This document shows, piece after piece, positions 53,744 through 62,858 of a stretch of 64,000 nt of DNA (position 1 is its first letter; each line of letters starts with the position of its first letter). This DNA comes from FLUQ01 sp031550605 (GTDB taxonomy: Bacteria; Desulfobacterota; Desulfovibrionia; Desulfovibrionales; Desulfovibrionaceae). Position numbers and translations under genes: made by a program. The notes under the pieces were generated by a model. The model was not told the DNA's origin. It saw only the letters and a list, made by a program, of their open reading frames with translations, and made no database searches. The stretch covers positions 1-64,000 of the forward strand of contig JAVBOK010000043.1 in NCBI GenBank assembly GCA_031550605.1. Reading direction: 5' to 3'.

Positions 53744-54540
53744 GGCGCATCCAGCCAGGCGCGCACCGCATCAAGCGGAGCGCGCGCCGTGAAATCCACC
53801 GTCAGGGGGGTCACGGAAACTACCTGTGCCCCTTGTATGGCATAGGAATCGGTGTCACGGGGATCGTCCCGACAGTCGCGCTTGCCGAACACCGCGTCCT
53901 TTCGCCTGGCTTCAAGGCCCGGACGCGGCAGATCCACGGTATAGTAGGGATACGGCGACAGCCGCGTAATCCGCCAGGGCGTCGCTTCCGTCGCGGCGGC
54001 AGGCACTTCCACTTTCAGGATGCCCGTGTCCGGCGGCAGGCCTTTTTCCAATAACAGCCGCGCAAACAGGCGGGTGAAATGCACGGAAGCTTCCCAGTTC
54101 TGTTCCGAATAGCCCCGGTGCGTGTCGATGTCCGTTTCCAGCGACACGGCCAGGGCCGGAATGCCCCGGCAGGCGGCATCCAGAGCCGCGCCCACGGTGC
54201 CGGACCCGCTGACGTTCACCCCGATGTTTTCGCCGTAATTGATTCCGGATACCAGCAGAGACGGCCGGTATTCCGGAAAGACCAGAAACCCGTGGCGTAG
54301 CGCGGCCGCCGGGGAAGCATCGCAGGCGTACGCCGTAACGGTCGCCCCGTCCGCGTCGAAAAAGGTCGGCGTCAGGCGGGCCTCCGGGTCGCCCGTATAC
54401 GCGCGGCCCATGGAAGTTTGCTGACGCGACGGCGCGATGACAGTCACCTCGCCCAGGGGCAACAGGGCCCTGGCGGCGGCAACGATGCCGGGGGAGTCGA
54501 TGCCGTCGTCATTGGTCAGAAGAATGCGTGGTTTCATCAT
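53740..54540 (-). CDS. surE: 5'/3'-nucleotidase SurE
   Basis: Metal-dependent nucleoside monophosphatase. The 266 residues begin MMKPRILLTNDDGIDSPGI with the metal-binding Asp pair, followed by the SRQQTSMG loop and SGINYGENIG. The stop overlaps the uvrB GTG by four bases. The start may be either of two adjacent ATGs. It is the first gene of the run leading to nadE. Confidence 0.95.
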   Translation of the reverse strand: MMKPRILLTNDDGIDSPGIVAAARALLPLGEVTVIAPSRQQTSMGRAYTGDPEARLTPTFFDADGATVTAYACDASPAAALRHGFLVFPEYRPSLLVSGINYGENIGVNVSGSGTVGAALDAACRGIPALAVSLETDIDTHRGYSEQNWEASVHFTRLFARLLLEKGLPPDTGILKVEVPAAATEATPWRITRLSPYPYYTVDLPRPGLEARRKDAVFGKRDCRDDPRDTDSYAIQGAQVVSVTPLTVDFTARAPLDAVRAWLDAP

Positions 54541-54558
54541 GGATTTTGTTTTCCGTCA

Positions 54559-55308
54559 TTACCAGAAGTCAACGGCCAGCAACAGCGCGCCCGCAAAGAG
54601 AAAAACCCAGGGAACAGGGACACGGAGCAATTGCGGCCTTGCGGCGCGGACAGCCCAGGCGCCAAAAAGTACCTTGCCCCAAAACAGAAAAAAATCCACA
54701 ATAAGTATTGCGGGACCGGCGGATTGCACAAGGCCGGCCAGGGTCCAGGGCGCGAAAAAGACTATGGGCAGGCAGGCCAGAGCCAGACGCTGCACGTGCC
54801 TTTCCCGTTGCGGCAGACCGGCGAGTTCAAGAATCAGGCCGCAGCAGAGCAGGCCGAGGGCCGCTTTGCCCGCCCACCCGGCCGGTTCCCACAGCGGCAG
54901 GGCCGCATACGTGCCGAAATTGAACGTGCTGCCGGGGATTCCCCGTTCGTGGGAATAAAAAGCCAGGGTCGCGAATATGATCCCGATACGGCACAGACCG
55001 CCGATACAGGCCCGCCTGTCAGCCCCGCGGGAAAACGAGAGCAGCAGGCAGCCGAAAAATGCCGCGCCGCCCCACGGGGCATCGCACAAAGGGGGGACGC
55101 TTCCCGGCGGCACGGCAAAGAACGCGGCCAGGGCAAAACACCCCGCGGCATACGGAAGCACCCGCCGGGGCACGGCATTTTCCCGTTCCGCCGCCGCTGT
55201 CTGAGCGGAGGGCGCGGCATCGGGAACGATGCGGCGGTGCAGGCCGGCCAGGATCAGCACGGAGCACGCGTAGGCAAGGCCCGAAAGGAAGAAAAGAACA
55301 TGCTGCAT
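54559..55308 (-). CDS. Multi-pass membrane protein of unknown function
   Basis: A 249-residue hydrophobic protein with about seven membrane segments, starting MQHVLFFLSGLAYACSVLIL. I do not recognise its family. The last third (AILIVDFFLFWGKVLFGAWA) vaguely recalls NuoH/HycD-type membrane subunits, but no diagnostic motif is seen. The start is uncertain: the frame is open to 55389, and no ribosome-binding site is clear. Its 5' end overlaps the divergent DUF1850 gene by nine bases. It is 18 bases upstream of surE on the same strand, so it may be cotranscribed. Confidence 0.6.
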   Translation of the reverse strand: MQHVLFFLSGLAYACSVLILAGLHRRIVPDAAPSAQTAAAERENAVPRRVLPYAAGCFALAAFFAVPPGSVPPLCDAPWGGAAFFGCLLLSFSRGADRRACIGGLCRIGIIFATLAFYSHERGIPGSTFNFGTYAALPLWEPAGWAGKAALGLLCCGLILELAGLPQRERHVQRLALACLPIVFFAPWTLAGLVQSAGPAILIVDFFLFWGKVLFGAWAVRAARPQLLRVPVPWVFLFAGALLLAVDFW

Positions 55309-55890
55309 GGCGGCATAGTACCCGTTCCAGGCCGTTCCGCAAAGGGGGCAACCCGGCGCGGCGGGACGCCGGGATTTCCCCTGCGCCACCTGGCCGCGTT
55401 TTTTCTATTATCCTGCATCGCCTTGGCCGGATGGCCCATGGACGGCCTTGAGGCGTCTTTCGCCCCCTCTGCCGCGCCCGGAGCGGCGCCGAACATTCTT
55501 TTCACCCTTCCCGTCCCTCTGGGGCGGGATTTTGAGACCCGCTACATCCATTCCCTACAGCTTTCACCGGTCGAAGACAGCTACCGCGTGCGGGAAGGCC
55601 GTATCCGTGCATGGCGGGAGCGGGTCATGTCCCACAACGCGGGGTTGCCTTCCCTATCGCCGCCCAGGGGCCGCTTTATCATGGCCCCGCCCTGGATGAT
55701 CGTGGAAGGCGGCGGTGCATCCTGGCCGGAAATCGCCGTGCGCATCGGCGACGAGCGTTTCGGCAGAAATGAGATCCGCCGCGCCGGCGGCGAGTGGATC
55801 GCGCTGTGGCGGCAGTTTCCGGGGCGGAAACTGCTGCTCCGCGCCGTCAGGCTCCCGCTGTGTGCTTTTTTTTATCTGCCGCCGGCATAG
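55300..55890 (+). CDS. DUF1850 protein
   Basis: A 196-residue protein with an N-terminal hydrophobic segment (about residues 31-46, LAAFFLLSCIALAGW) that suggests export or anchoring. A DUF1850-type core follows with ETRYIHSLQLSPVEDSYRV and EIRRAGGEWIALW. Proteins of this family commonly sit beside TAXI-type TRAP transporters, as here, and may be accessory. ATG 55300 has AAGGAAG about ten bases upstream; a later start is possible. The frame is open far upstream but that part is antisense shadow. Confidence 0.75.
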   Translation: MLHGGIVPVPGRSAKGATRRGGTPGFPLRHLAAFFLLSCIALAGWPMDGLEASFAPSAAPGAAPNILFTLPVPLGRDFETRYIHSLQLSPVEDSYRVREGRIRAWRERVMSHNAGLPSLSPPRGRFIMAPPWMIVEGGGASWPEIAVRIGDERFGRNEIRRAGGEWIALWRQFPGRKLLLRAVRLPLCAFFYLPPA

Positions 55891-56199
55891 TTGCGCCTGA
55901 TCAAAAGTACATAGTTGCCATAAAAACGCTGATTTGCTATTTGGTTATTAAGGCTATTTCTCCATGCACGCTGTCCGCGAAAAATCGATTTTTCACCCGG
56001 CAAGGAATAAGGGGAAAATTGGGCGAAGCTGTATTGCAATACCGCGAGATCAATTTTTCCCTTGCTATGCGGTCGGGGGAGGGGAAAAAACGGCTGTGCG
56101 GCGGGCGGTTATGGGAAAACAGCCCCGAAGCTTCCTTTGCCGGGTCGTGTTCTTCCGGCTTCGCGCATACGCGCTAACCCACAGGAAGAGAGGTACAGA
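55891..56199. promoter_or_regulatory. Leader/regulatory gap before the TAXI-TRAP permease
   Basis: No gene is supported. The first part is AT-rich and holds a perfect 16-base palindrome GAAAAATCGATTTTTC (55979-55994) and a perfect 12-base palindrome GTATTGCAATAC (56031-56042). Either could be an operator. A TTGCCA with a poor -10 17 bases away (near 55916) is the best promoter candidate, and is weak. Confidence 0.45.
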
Positions 56200-58188
56200 A
56201 TGGCGTCTTCCGAACAGACGGCAGGACAAGGGCAACACGGTCAGGGCAGTATTGATTTTGACGAGCTGATGCGCAAATTTGATACAGAATCCAGGTTCCG
56301 CCTGGTATCCGGCTGGCAGGCCCTGCTGATAACCGCTCTGGCGGTGGGCATGGCCTGCTTCCATTTCTATACGTCCGGCTTCGGGCTGCTGCCCATCCAG
56401 ATGCAGGGGGCCGTGCATCTTTCCTTCGCTCTGGCCCTGACCATCCTGCTGTATCCGCCCAGCCAGAAGCACGGCAAATCGAACGTCATCCCATGGTATG
56501 ACTTTATTCTGGCGGCCCTGTCCGTCGTGGGCCCCATGTACCTGGTGGTGAACTACATCGAACTGACCCAAAGGGCCGGCCTGCCCACGAGCACGGACCT
56601 GTGGGTAGGCTTTCTGCTCATTCTTCTGCTGATGGAAGCCACCCGCCGCATATCCAACCCCGTGTTGTCCTGTTTGGCCATAACAGCGCTTCTCTACTGC
56701 TATTTTGGCCGCTCTCTGCCCGATTTCATGTCTCACCGGGGTTTTTCCATCAGCCGGATCATCAACCACATGTATCTGGGCACGGAAGGCATCTTCGGGG
56801 TTCCGCTGGAGGTGTCCTCCACGTTCGTGTTCATGTTTATCCTGTTCGGCGCGGTGCTGGATAAAACTGGCATCGGCAAATTTATTATCGACCTGTCGCT
56901 GGCGCTGGCCGGGTGGTCCACGGGCGGGCCGGCCAAAGTGGCCGTCGTGGCCTCGGGTCTGATGGGCACTGTTTCCGGATCTTCCGTGGCCAACGTCTGC
57001 ACGGTGGGCATGTTCACCATCCCGCTGATGAAAAGCGTGGGGTACAGATCCCACGTTTCGGCGGCCATTGAAGCGGCCGCGTCCACCGGCGGGCAGATCA
57101 TGCCGCCGGTCATGGGGGCCGGGGCTTTCATCATGGCCCAGTTTCTGGGCAGGCCCTATATCGAAGTGGCCATCGCCGCCATTGTGCCGGCCGTGCTGTA
57201 TTACGTCGCTCTGGCCATCCAGGTGCATTTCGAGGCCCAGAGCCAGGGACTGCAGGGTCTGTCCCGCGACCGGCTGCCCAACCTGTGGTTTTTGCTGCGG
57301 ACCAAAGGCTTCCTGTTGCTGCCCCTCGCCGCCATCATCTATTTCCTGATGGCCGGGTATACTCCGCTGATGGCGGCGTTTTACGGCATTCTGACCTGCA
57401 TCGTCCTGTCCTGGCTGAACAAGGAAACCCGCCTGACCCCCAGAAAGCTGGTGGAAGCTTTTGAATCCGGCGCGCGTTCCGCCCTCAGCGTGGCTTGCGC
57501 CTGCGCCTGCGTTGGCATGATCGTGGGAACCGGCACCCTGACGGGACTGGCCCTGCGCATCGCCGGCGGAATCATTGATCTGGCCGGGGGCATGTTGCTG
57601 CCCACCCTGCTGCTGACCATGTGCGCCAGCATTCTGCTGGGCACGGGACTGCCCACCACGGCCAACTTCATCGTCACCAGCACCATGGCCGCCCCTGCCC
57701 TGCTGCAACTCGGCGTGCCGCCCATCGCGGCATACATGTTCGTGTTCTATTTCGGCATCGCCGCCGACCTCACCCCGCCGGTGGCCCTGGCCGCCTACGC
57801 CGGGGCCGGCATCGCCGGGGCGGATCCCATGCGCACCGGGTTCATGTCTTTCAAGCTGGCTTTGGCGGGATTGATCGTGCCCTACATTTACGTATACAAT
57901 CCCATGCTGCTGTTCGTGGACGCGACGCCGCTGCCCATGATCCAGTCCATCGTTTCCGCGCTGGTCGGCGTGTATCTGCTGTCCATGACCACCATCGGAT
58001 ACTACAAGACCTTCCTGGGCTGGCCGCTGCGCATACTGACTTTCCTCGGCGCGCTGGGCCTGCTTATTCCGGGAACCGCCACCGACCTCATGGGAATCGG
58101 GGTCCTGGTGGTCATCCATATCCTGCAGACCATCAAGAAAAAGAAAGAAATGACGACACCCTTACCCCAACCAGGAGAGTCAGCATGA
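56200..58188 (+). CDS. TAXI-family TRAP transporter, fused 4TM/12TM permease
   Basis: A 662-residue inner-membrane protein combining the small (DctQ-like) and large (DctM-like) TRAP subunits. Many hydrophobic segments are seen, with family motifs ASGLMGTVSGSSVANVCTVG, STGGQIMPPVMGAGAFIMA and LLGTGLPTTANFIV. TRAP systems use an ion gradient to import organic acids or amino acids. GAGAGGT precedes ATG 56200. The stop overlaps the start of the binding-protein gene (ATGA). Confidence 0.94.
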   Translation: MASSEQTAGQGQHGQGSIDFDELMRKFDTESRFRLVSGWQALLITALAVGMACFHFYTSGFGLLPIQMQGAVHLSFALALTILLYPPSQKHGKSNVIPWYDFILAALSVVGPMYLVVNYIELTQRAGLPTSTDLWVGFLLILLLMEATRRISNPVLSCLAITALLYCYFGRSLPDFMSHRGFSISRIINHMYLGTEGIFGVPLEVSSTFVFMFILFGAVLDKTGIGKFIIDLSLALAGWSTGGPAKVAVVASGLMGTVSGSSVANVCTVGMFTIPLMKSVGYRSHVSAAIEAAASTGGQIMPPVMGAGAFIMAQFLGRPYIEVAIAAIVPAVLYYVALAIQVHFEAQSQGLQGLSRDRLPNLWFLLRTKGFLLLPLAAIIYFLMAGYTPLMAAFYGILTCIVLSWLNKETRLTPRKLVEAFESGARSALSVACACACVGMIVGTGTLTGLALRIAGGIIDLAGGMLLPTLLLTMCASILLGTGLPTTANFIVTSTMAAPALLQLGVPPIAAYMFVFYFGIAADLTPPVALAAYAGAGIAGADPMRTGFMSFKLALAGLIVPYIYVYNPMLLFVDATPLPMIQSIVSALVGVYLLSMTTIGYYKTFLGWPLRILTFLGALGLLIPGTATDLMGIGVLVVIHILQTIKKKKEMTTPLPQPGESA

Positions 58189-59141
58189 AACTGAAAAAAC
58201 GGGCGTTCATTGTGGCGGTCGCCGCCATGACGGTTATGGCTTTTTCCGGCATCGCCTGCGCCAAAACCTTTGTTTCCATCGCAACGGGAGGAACTTCCGG
58301 CACGTATTACCCCATCGGCGGGGCTATCGCCCAGGCCGTGACCAAGGCGTCCGACATTCAGGCCACCGCTGAAACCGGCAACGCCGCGGTCGCCAACACC
58401 AACCTGATCGCCAAGGGCGACATCGAATTCGCGTTCGTGCAGAACGACGTGGCATACTGGGCCTACAACGGCCAGCAGATGTTCAAGACCCCGCTGAAGA
58501 ATCTGCGGGCCGTCGCCGCGCTGTATCCGGAGCATATCCAGATTATTGTATCCAAAGCCGCGGGCATCAAGACCATCGCGGACATGAAGGGCAAACGCGT
58601 GGGCCTCGGCGCGCCCGGATCCGGCACCGAAGCGGACGCCCAGGCCATTTTCCAGGTCGCCGGCATCAAGTACAGCGACATGAAGGTGGACTACCTGGAT
58701 TTCGGCGCGATCACCAGCCGTTTCAAGGATAACCAGATCGACGCCGGTTTCGTGGTGGCGGGCTACCCCACCGCTTCGGTCATGGACCTGGCCCTGACGA
58801 AAGACATCAGCCTGCTCAGCTTTGACGACGCTTTCATGGCCAAGCTGACCAAGGCCTATCCTTTCTTCGTGTCCAGCACCATCCCCGGCAAAACATACAG
58901 CAAGGTCGACGCCAGCACCAAGACCCCGGCGGTCATGGCCATTCTGGTGACCCATGACAAGATGTCGGAAGACGTGGTGTACAAGTTCGTCAAGGCCATG
59001 TTCACCAACATCAACGACGTCCACGCCTCCCACGCCAAAGGCAAGGAAATCAACCTGAAAACGGCCCTGGACGGCCTGACCGTGCCCCTGCACCCCGGCG
59101 CGGCCAAGTTTTTCAAGGAAAAAGGCATGGCTGTGAAGTAA
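58185..59141 (+). CDS. TAXI-family TRAP transporter substrate-binding protein
   Basis: A 318-residue periplasmic binding protein with a signal peptide (residues 1-26, ending ACA). The TAXI core opens FVSIATGGTSGTYYPIGGAI and includes GKRVGLGAPGSGTEADA. Members bind glutamate, 2-oxoglutarate-like acids or others; the ligand is not predictable here. It is coupled to the permease gene by a four-base overlap. Confidence 0.94.
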   Translation: MKLKKRAFIVAVAAMTVMAFSGIACAKTFVSIATGGTSGTYYPIGGAIAQAVTKASDIQATAETGNAAVANTNLIAKGDIEFAFVQNDVAYWAYNGQQMFKTPLKNLRAVAALYPEHIQIIVSKAAGIKTIADMKGKRVGLGAPGSGTEADAQAIFQVAGIKYSDMKVDYLDFGAITSRFKDNQIDAGFVVAGYPTASVMDLALTKDISLLSFDDAFMAKLTKAYPFFVSSTIPGKTYSKVDASTKTPAVMAILVTHDKMSEDVVYKFVKAMFTNINDVHASHAKGKEINLKTALDGLTVPLHPGAAKFFKEKGMAVK

Positions 59142-59147
59142 GGAAAA

Positions 59148-59208
59148 ATGGGGAACTCCGTCCCCATGTCCGGTAATTGAAAATCCGCGCTTTCCGGCGC
59201 GGATTTTC
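59148..59208. terminator. Hairpin pair with bidirectional terminator
   Basis: A short hairpin ATGGGGA...TCCCCAT (59148-59167) is followed by a perfect 12-bp stem GAAAATCCGCGC/GCGCGGATTTTC (59179-59190 with 59197-59208) whose A/T-rich ends supply T-runs on either strand. It ends the TAXI operon (+) and the glycosyltransferase gene (-). Confidence 0.75.
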
Positions 59209-59254
59209 ACATCAGAAGAGGAACATTTCCCTGAAGAACCGGGCAGGTGCCCCG

Positions 59255-60517
59255 TCATTGCCCATATTGCTTTTTCCACTCGTCCAGAAACAGGACGGCG
59301 GTTTCCAGAGGGCTGAGCACCCCGCTTTTCTGGCGCACGGCAGCGACGACATCCGGAAATTCCGCCCCGGCGGGCAAGGCGAGTTCCTCCATCAATGCCC
59401 GGATTTCCCGCCGCAACGGTTTAGGCATCTCTTCCGGCCAGACGGACGCGCCGGTCGCGCGCGGCGCGCGGCGCGGCAGGCGTTCCGCCGCGAAATCGAG
59501 CAGGGTTTGCATCCGTTTGGCGTAGGTATGCCCGGCCAGCACGCGGGCTCTGCCACGCGCGGCATAGGCGCTCCGCTCTTCGGGGCGGGAAACGAAATAC
59601 CCTATTTTCTCCTGCAACTCCTCAAAGGTTTCAAAGGTCGCCAGGTCATTCCCGTCAAACAGTTCCGGCATCAGGCCGCGTTTGTCCACAAGCTGGAACG
59701 CGCCGCAGGCCGCGATTTCAAAGGTGCGCGGATTGACGAAATCCCCGCCGGACACGAACTGGTCCGCGCGGATGCTGGAATGCAGGTTCAAATTGACGGT
59801 CGAGGCATTGAAAATACGCACGGCGTCTTCCGTGCATATGCGCTGCCCCTGTCCCTGCACCAGTGGGGCCAGAACGGCGTCGCCTTCCCATTCCGTACCC
59901 CAAATTTTGAAATCGCGGCGGGCGAAGTGGCGGAATGCGGCCCGGCGATTGGGATAGCCCGCGCCCATGAAGGACAGTTCCGAACCGAAACGCCTTTTCT
60001 CCGCCGCCGTCAGTTCAAGCGGCCGATGCACGTCCGGCTGGGCCGCCAGCGGCAGATACAACACGTTGGCAACGCCGGCGGCGGCCAGTTCGCCGAAGAA
60101 CGGTTCTTTCTGAATGACCGCGAAGAGGTCGTAGTGCGGCGCGAAAGCCCGCCAATATGTAAAAAGGCGGTAATCCTCCACAAACCACATGGCCGTGGGG
60201 ATGCCGTCGCGGCGCAGGCGGGCCAAAGACTGGCGGTTCAGCGGAGCCTGGGCCAGACAAAGCACCAGATCCGGCTCAAAGGATTCCACTTTGGCCATAA
60301 TGGCCTGGGACAGCACCTGAAGAAAGCTGTTCTCCAGGTATTCCCGACGGTCGCTTTTGACTCTGAGGCTCTGCACGGCGGAAAACGCGCCGTAAAAATC
60401 CGGAGCTTCAAAAACCTCCACCAACCGTCCCAGTTCCCGCAGGGCGGAGACGCAATAGCGCCCCACGGGCAGCGAACCGCCGTACATGGGCAGCACAACC
60501 AGGATTCGTTGCATCAT
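59255..60517 (-). CDS. CgeB-like glycosyltransferase
   Basis: A 420-residue GT-B-like protein. The N-terminal half holds RILVVLPMYGGSLPVG and DLVLCLAQAPLNRQSLARLR; the C-terminal half has LNLHSSIRADQF, VNPRTFEIAACGAF and the Glu-rich ending typical of CgeB/Glyco_trans_1_2 proteins. Such enzymes often sit in flagellin or surface-glycan clusters; the target here is unknown. I chose the ATG pair at 60512-60517, with AAGGATGGGG upstream, over a longer frame. Confidence 0.82.
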   Translation of the reverse strand: MMQRILVVLPMYGGSLPVGRYCVSALRELGRLVEVFEAPDFYGAFSAVQSLRVKSDRREYLENSFLQVLSQAIMAKVESFEPDLVLCLAQAPLNRQSLARLRRDGIPTAMWFVEDYRLFTYWRAFAPHYDLFAVIQKEPFFGELAAAGVANVLYLPLAAQPDVHRPLELTAAEKRRFGSELSFMGAGYPNRRAAFRHFARRDFKIWGTEWEGDAVLAPLVQGQGQRICTEDAVRIFNASTVNLNLHSSIRADQFVSGGDFVNPRTFEIAACGAFQLVDKRGLMPELFDGNDLATFETFEELQEKIGYFVSRPEERSAYAARGRARVLAGHTYAKRMQTLLDFAAERLPRRAPRATGASVWPEEMPKPLRREIRALMEELALPAGAEFPDVVAAVRQKSGVLSPLETAVLFLDEWKKQYGQ

Positions 60518-60594
60518 AACCCCATCCTTGAACAGTGTGCCGTTGAAATGCTGCAACGCAGAGTACCTTCGGGATTTTTCCCTGCGCCGGTTCG

Positions 60595-60615
60595 AAAAAG
60601 TGCGGAACACTTTTT
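60595..60615. terminator. AT-rich hairpin between glycosyltransferase genes
   Basis: AAAAAGTG and CACTTTTT flank a five-base loop; both strands end in T-runs. The stem is weak. It lies about 125 bases after the GT9 gene's stop. The rest of the 222-base gap holds no gene I can support. Confidence 0.4.
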
Positions 60616-60739
60616 TCCCGGATGCGGACAAGCCGAAGCAGCTTGCCCAAAGGGGGCCGCGCTGCGTATCGGCCGAAGCGTTTTCACTCCGGAATAAGGA
60701 ATTGAAAACAAATCCCCGGGCATTCCACGCGTGAAACGC

Positions 60740-62017
60740 TTATTCTTCGCAAACAACAGTCATGGGCAGATCCGGAGCCGCCCCCGGCAAAACCCAGTCG
60801 CTTTCGTGCAACAGCGCTTCCGCGGACCAACCGGGAACGCCGCCCGTATTTCCCCCGCACCCCAGATACGCCGCGAGCATGGCCCGCAGGCCGGCACGGC
60901 GCTGCATCACGGACGCCATCTCCGCCGGAAGCGCGCCGTCGACCACATAATCCACGCCCAGACTGTCAGTCCGGCCGACAAAACGCAGAAGGCCGGGGGG
61001 GACATGCCCCCCTCTGCCCGCCAGCAGGGCCGGAAATTCCGGCGCGCGGAAAGGGGACAGACATGCCACGCCATGGGGGCAGGCCATGGTTTCCACGCAG
61101 GGGGCGCAGTCGCGCACGGCCTGCCAGACCGTGTGCCCCGAACCGTAGGGGCCGGTTTCAAAGCACCAGGCGGACGAAAGAAAAAAGGCCTGTACAAAGG
61201 TCCCGCAATGGGCGGCCAGATGCATGGCCCCCGTATCCGGGGTCAGAACCATGGCGCAACCGGAAAAGATATCCGCCAGGTCCGTCAGAGAGGTCCCGCC
61301 GCAGCGGTCTTTCACCCGCTGCGCGGTCGCGGGCCGCAACCGGCGGCCCAATTGCCGGGCCAGAGGCCGTTCAGCGCCGCCGCCGATCAGGATGATTTCC
61401 GGCCCGCCCAGAGCGGCGAAAGAGGCCTCCACAATCGGGGCCAACACGTCCGTGGGCAGGGACCGCCGGGCCTGGCGGCCGGCCAGAACAACGGCCAGGG
61501 CCCGCCCGGAGCCTTTCCCCGGCATGCGCGCAGCCGGGTTGACGCTGGATGCGGGCACGGGGTCCGGGTGCATACCGGCCCAGAAATCCACCAGGTTCAG
61601 CGGCGCGGCGCGGCGTTCCCCGGTCCAGCGGAAGGCCATGCGGCACCAGCGGGGACGCAGGTCCTGCCCGTTCCGCCGGGCATAGCCGTGCACGATATCC
61701 GGATCGAACAATCCGGCCAGAGCCTGGGACAAACCGGAAAAATTCAAATTGTAGGCGGAGGAGAAATCAATGCCGCGCAGGGCCGCGAAAGCGCTCCTGT
61801 TGTGCGCGAGCACGTCGGCCGCCGTCACGGAACCCGCGTGCGCCAGCACAGGGTGCACGACGGCGAATGGGTAAACCCGGCCGGCGATGTCCGCCAGGGA
61901 CCGGTCCACGACCAGATGCACCGAGGACGCGGACCCGGCCGCCAAAGACAGCAGCAACCGCTTTGTCTGCAGAATGTCCCCGAAACGGGCAAGTTGTATG
62001 ACCAGGTGATTCGGCAT
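60740..62017 (-). CDS. Glycosyltransferase family 9 (heptosyltransferase-like)
   Basis: A 425-residue GT-B enzyme. It shows the N-terminal NHLVIQLARFGDILQTKRLL, the nucleotide-sugar region EIILIGGGAERPLAR, and LTPDTGAMHLAAHCG, the hallmark of lipopolysaccharide heptosyltransferases. A Cys-rich stretch (CAPC, then CPHGVAC) and a tail of about 90 residues follow. Likely lipopolysaccharide-core or other surface-glycan assembly. GGAGGGG precedes the ATG. Confidence 0.88.
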   Translation of the reverse strand: MPNHLVIQLARFGDILQTKRLLLSLAAGSASSVHLVVDRSLADIAGRVYPFAVVHPVLAHAGSVTAADVLAHNRSAFAALRGIDFSSAYNLNFSGLSQALAGLFDPDIVHGYARRNGQDLRPRWCRMAFRWTGERRAAPLNLVDFWAGMHPDPVPASSVNPAARMPGKGSGRALAVVLAGRQARRSLPTDVLAPIVEASFAALGGPEIILIGGGAERPLARQLGRRLRPATAQRVKDRCGGTSLTDLADIFSGCAMVLTPDTGAMHLAAHCGTFVQAFFLSSAWCFETGPYGSGHTVWQAVRDCAPCVETMACPHGVACLSPFRAPEFPALLAGRGGHVPPGLLRFVGRTDSLGVDYVVDGALPAEMASVMQRRAGLRAMLAAYLGCGGNTGGVPGWSAEALLHESDWVLPGAAPDLPMTVVCEE

Positions 62018-62104
62018 ACCCCTCCGCAGGACGAGTACGGAAATCCGAGTCTTCCCGCCGCCGGCGCATCCGGGGAACCGGACCCGCCGGAACCGGCGCG
62101 AAGT

Positions 62105-62776
62105 CTATTCCAGAGCCTGCAGCAGCGCGTCTTTAACGGACTTGATGTCCCCTTCGCCGTTCAGCTCAATGTAACGGGTCCGCCCCTTGGCGGCCAGATC
62201 CTTGTAAAAATACGCCGCGGCCAGGGTCCCGCTCCGCGTGTCGTAGTAAATTTCGTGACGCTTGTTGATGGCCGCTTCATCCTGATCGTCAGCGCGGCTG
62301 GCCAAAGTCCCTCCGCAGACCCGGCAAAGGCCGCCCTTGGGCGCGATGGCGGGAATGAACACGTTGTTGGGGTGGTTGTTGTCGTTGGCGCACAGGCGGC
62401 GCCCCATGATACGGTCTTTGGCGATCACGCGGGGCAGTTGGATTTCCACCACGGCATCCAGCTTCATGCCGGCGGATTGCAACGCTTCCCACAATTTCTG
62501 CGCCTGGACCATGTTGCGGGGAAAGCCGTCCAGCAGCCAGCCGCCCTTGCCCTTTTCACGCAGGGTTTCCAGCACCATGGGGATCGTGATGTCGTCCGGC
62601 ACCAGATCACCTCTGTCCATATAGGCTTTGGCCCTTTTGCCCAGTTCCGTGCCGCCGCCGATATGTTCACGGAAAATACCGCCGGATTCGATATGAGCCA
62701 GATGGTATTTCTCTTTCAGCAGAGAACCCTGCGTGCCTTTGCCGCTGCCGTTGGGGCCGAAAAGCAGAATGTTCAT
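62105..62776 (-). CDS. adk: Adenylate kinase
   Basis: Interconverts ATP plus AMP with two ADP. The 223 residues show the P-loop GPNGSGKGTQ, the AMP-site RDxV-like MDRGDLVPDD, and LDGFPRNMVQA. The LID has Cys residues in RRLCANDNN and CRVCGG, which may bind zinc or iron as in other Desulfovibrio adenylate kinases. GGGAG precedes ATG 62776; the longer frame overlaps tilS and is rejected. Confidence 0.95.
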   Translation of the reverse strand: MNILLFGPNGSGKGTQGSLLKEKYHLAHIESGGIFREHIGGGTELGKRAKAYMDRGDLVPDDITIPMVLETLREKGKGGWLLDGFPRNMVQAQKLWEALQSAGMKLDAVVEIQLPRVIAKDRIMGRRLCANDNNHPNNVFIPAIAPKGGLCRVCGGTLASRADDQDEAAINKRHEIYYDTRSGTLAAAYFYKDLAAKGRTRYIELNGEGDIKSVKDALLQALE

Positions 62777-62858
62777 GCCGTCTCCCGAAATAAGATATTC
62801 GCGCGCGGGGCGTTCCCGGTCCGTGCTGCGCGCATAGTGCAGGCAGAAAGACATCGTG

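Noticed and set aside
54418..55299. Long upstream extension of the DUF1850 frame
   Set aside because: It is antisense to surE and the membrane protein gene and is low in complexity; the signal-peptide-like stretch fits a start near 55300.
56065..58119. Minus-strand 684-residue frame rich in Gln, His and Gly
   Set aside because: It is the complement of the TAXI-TRAP permease and has no family character.
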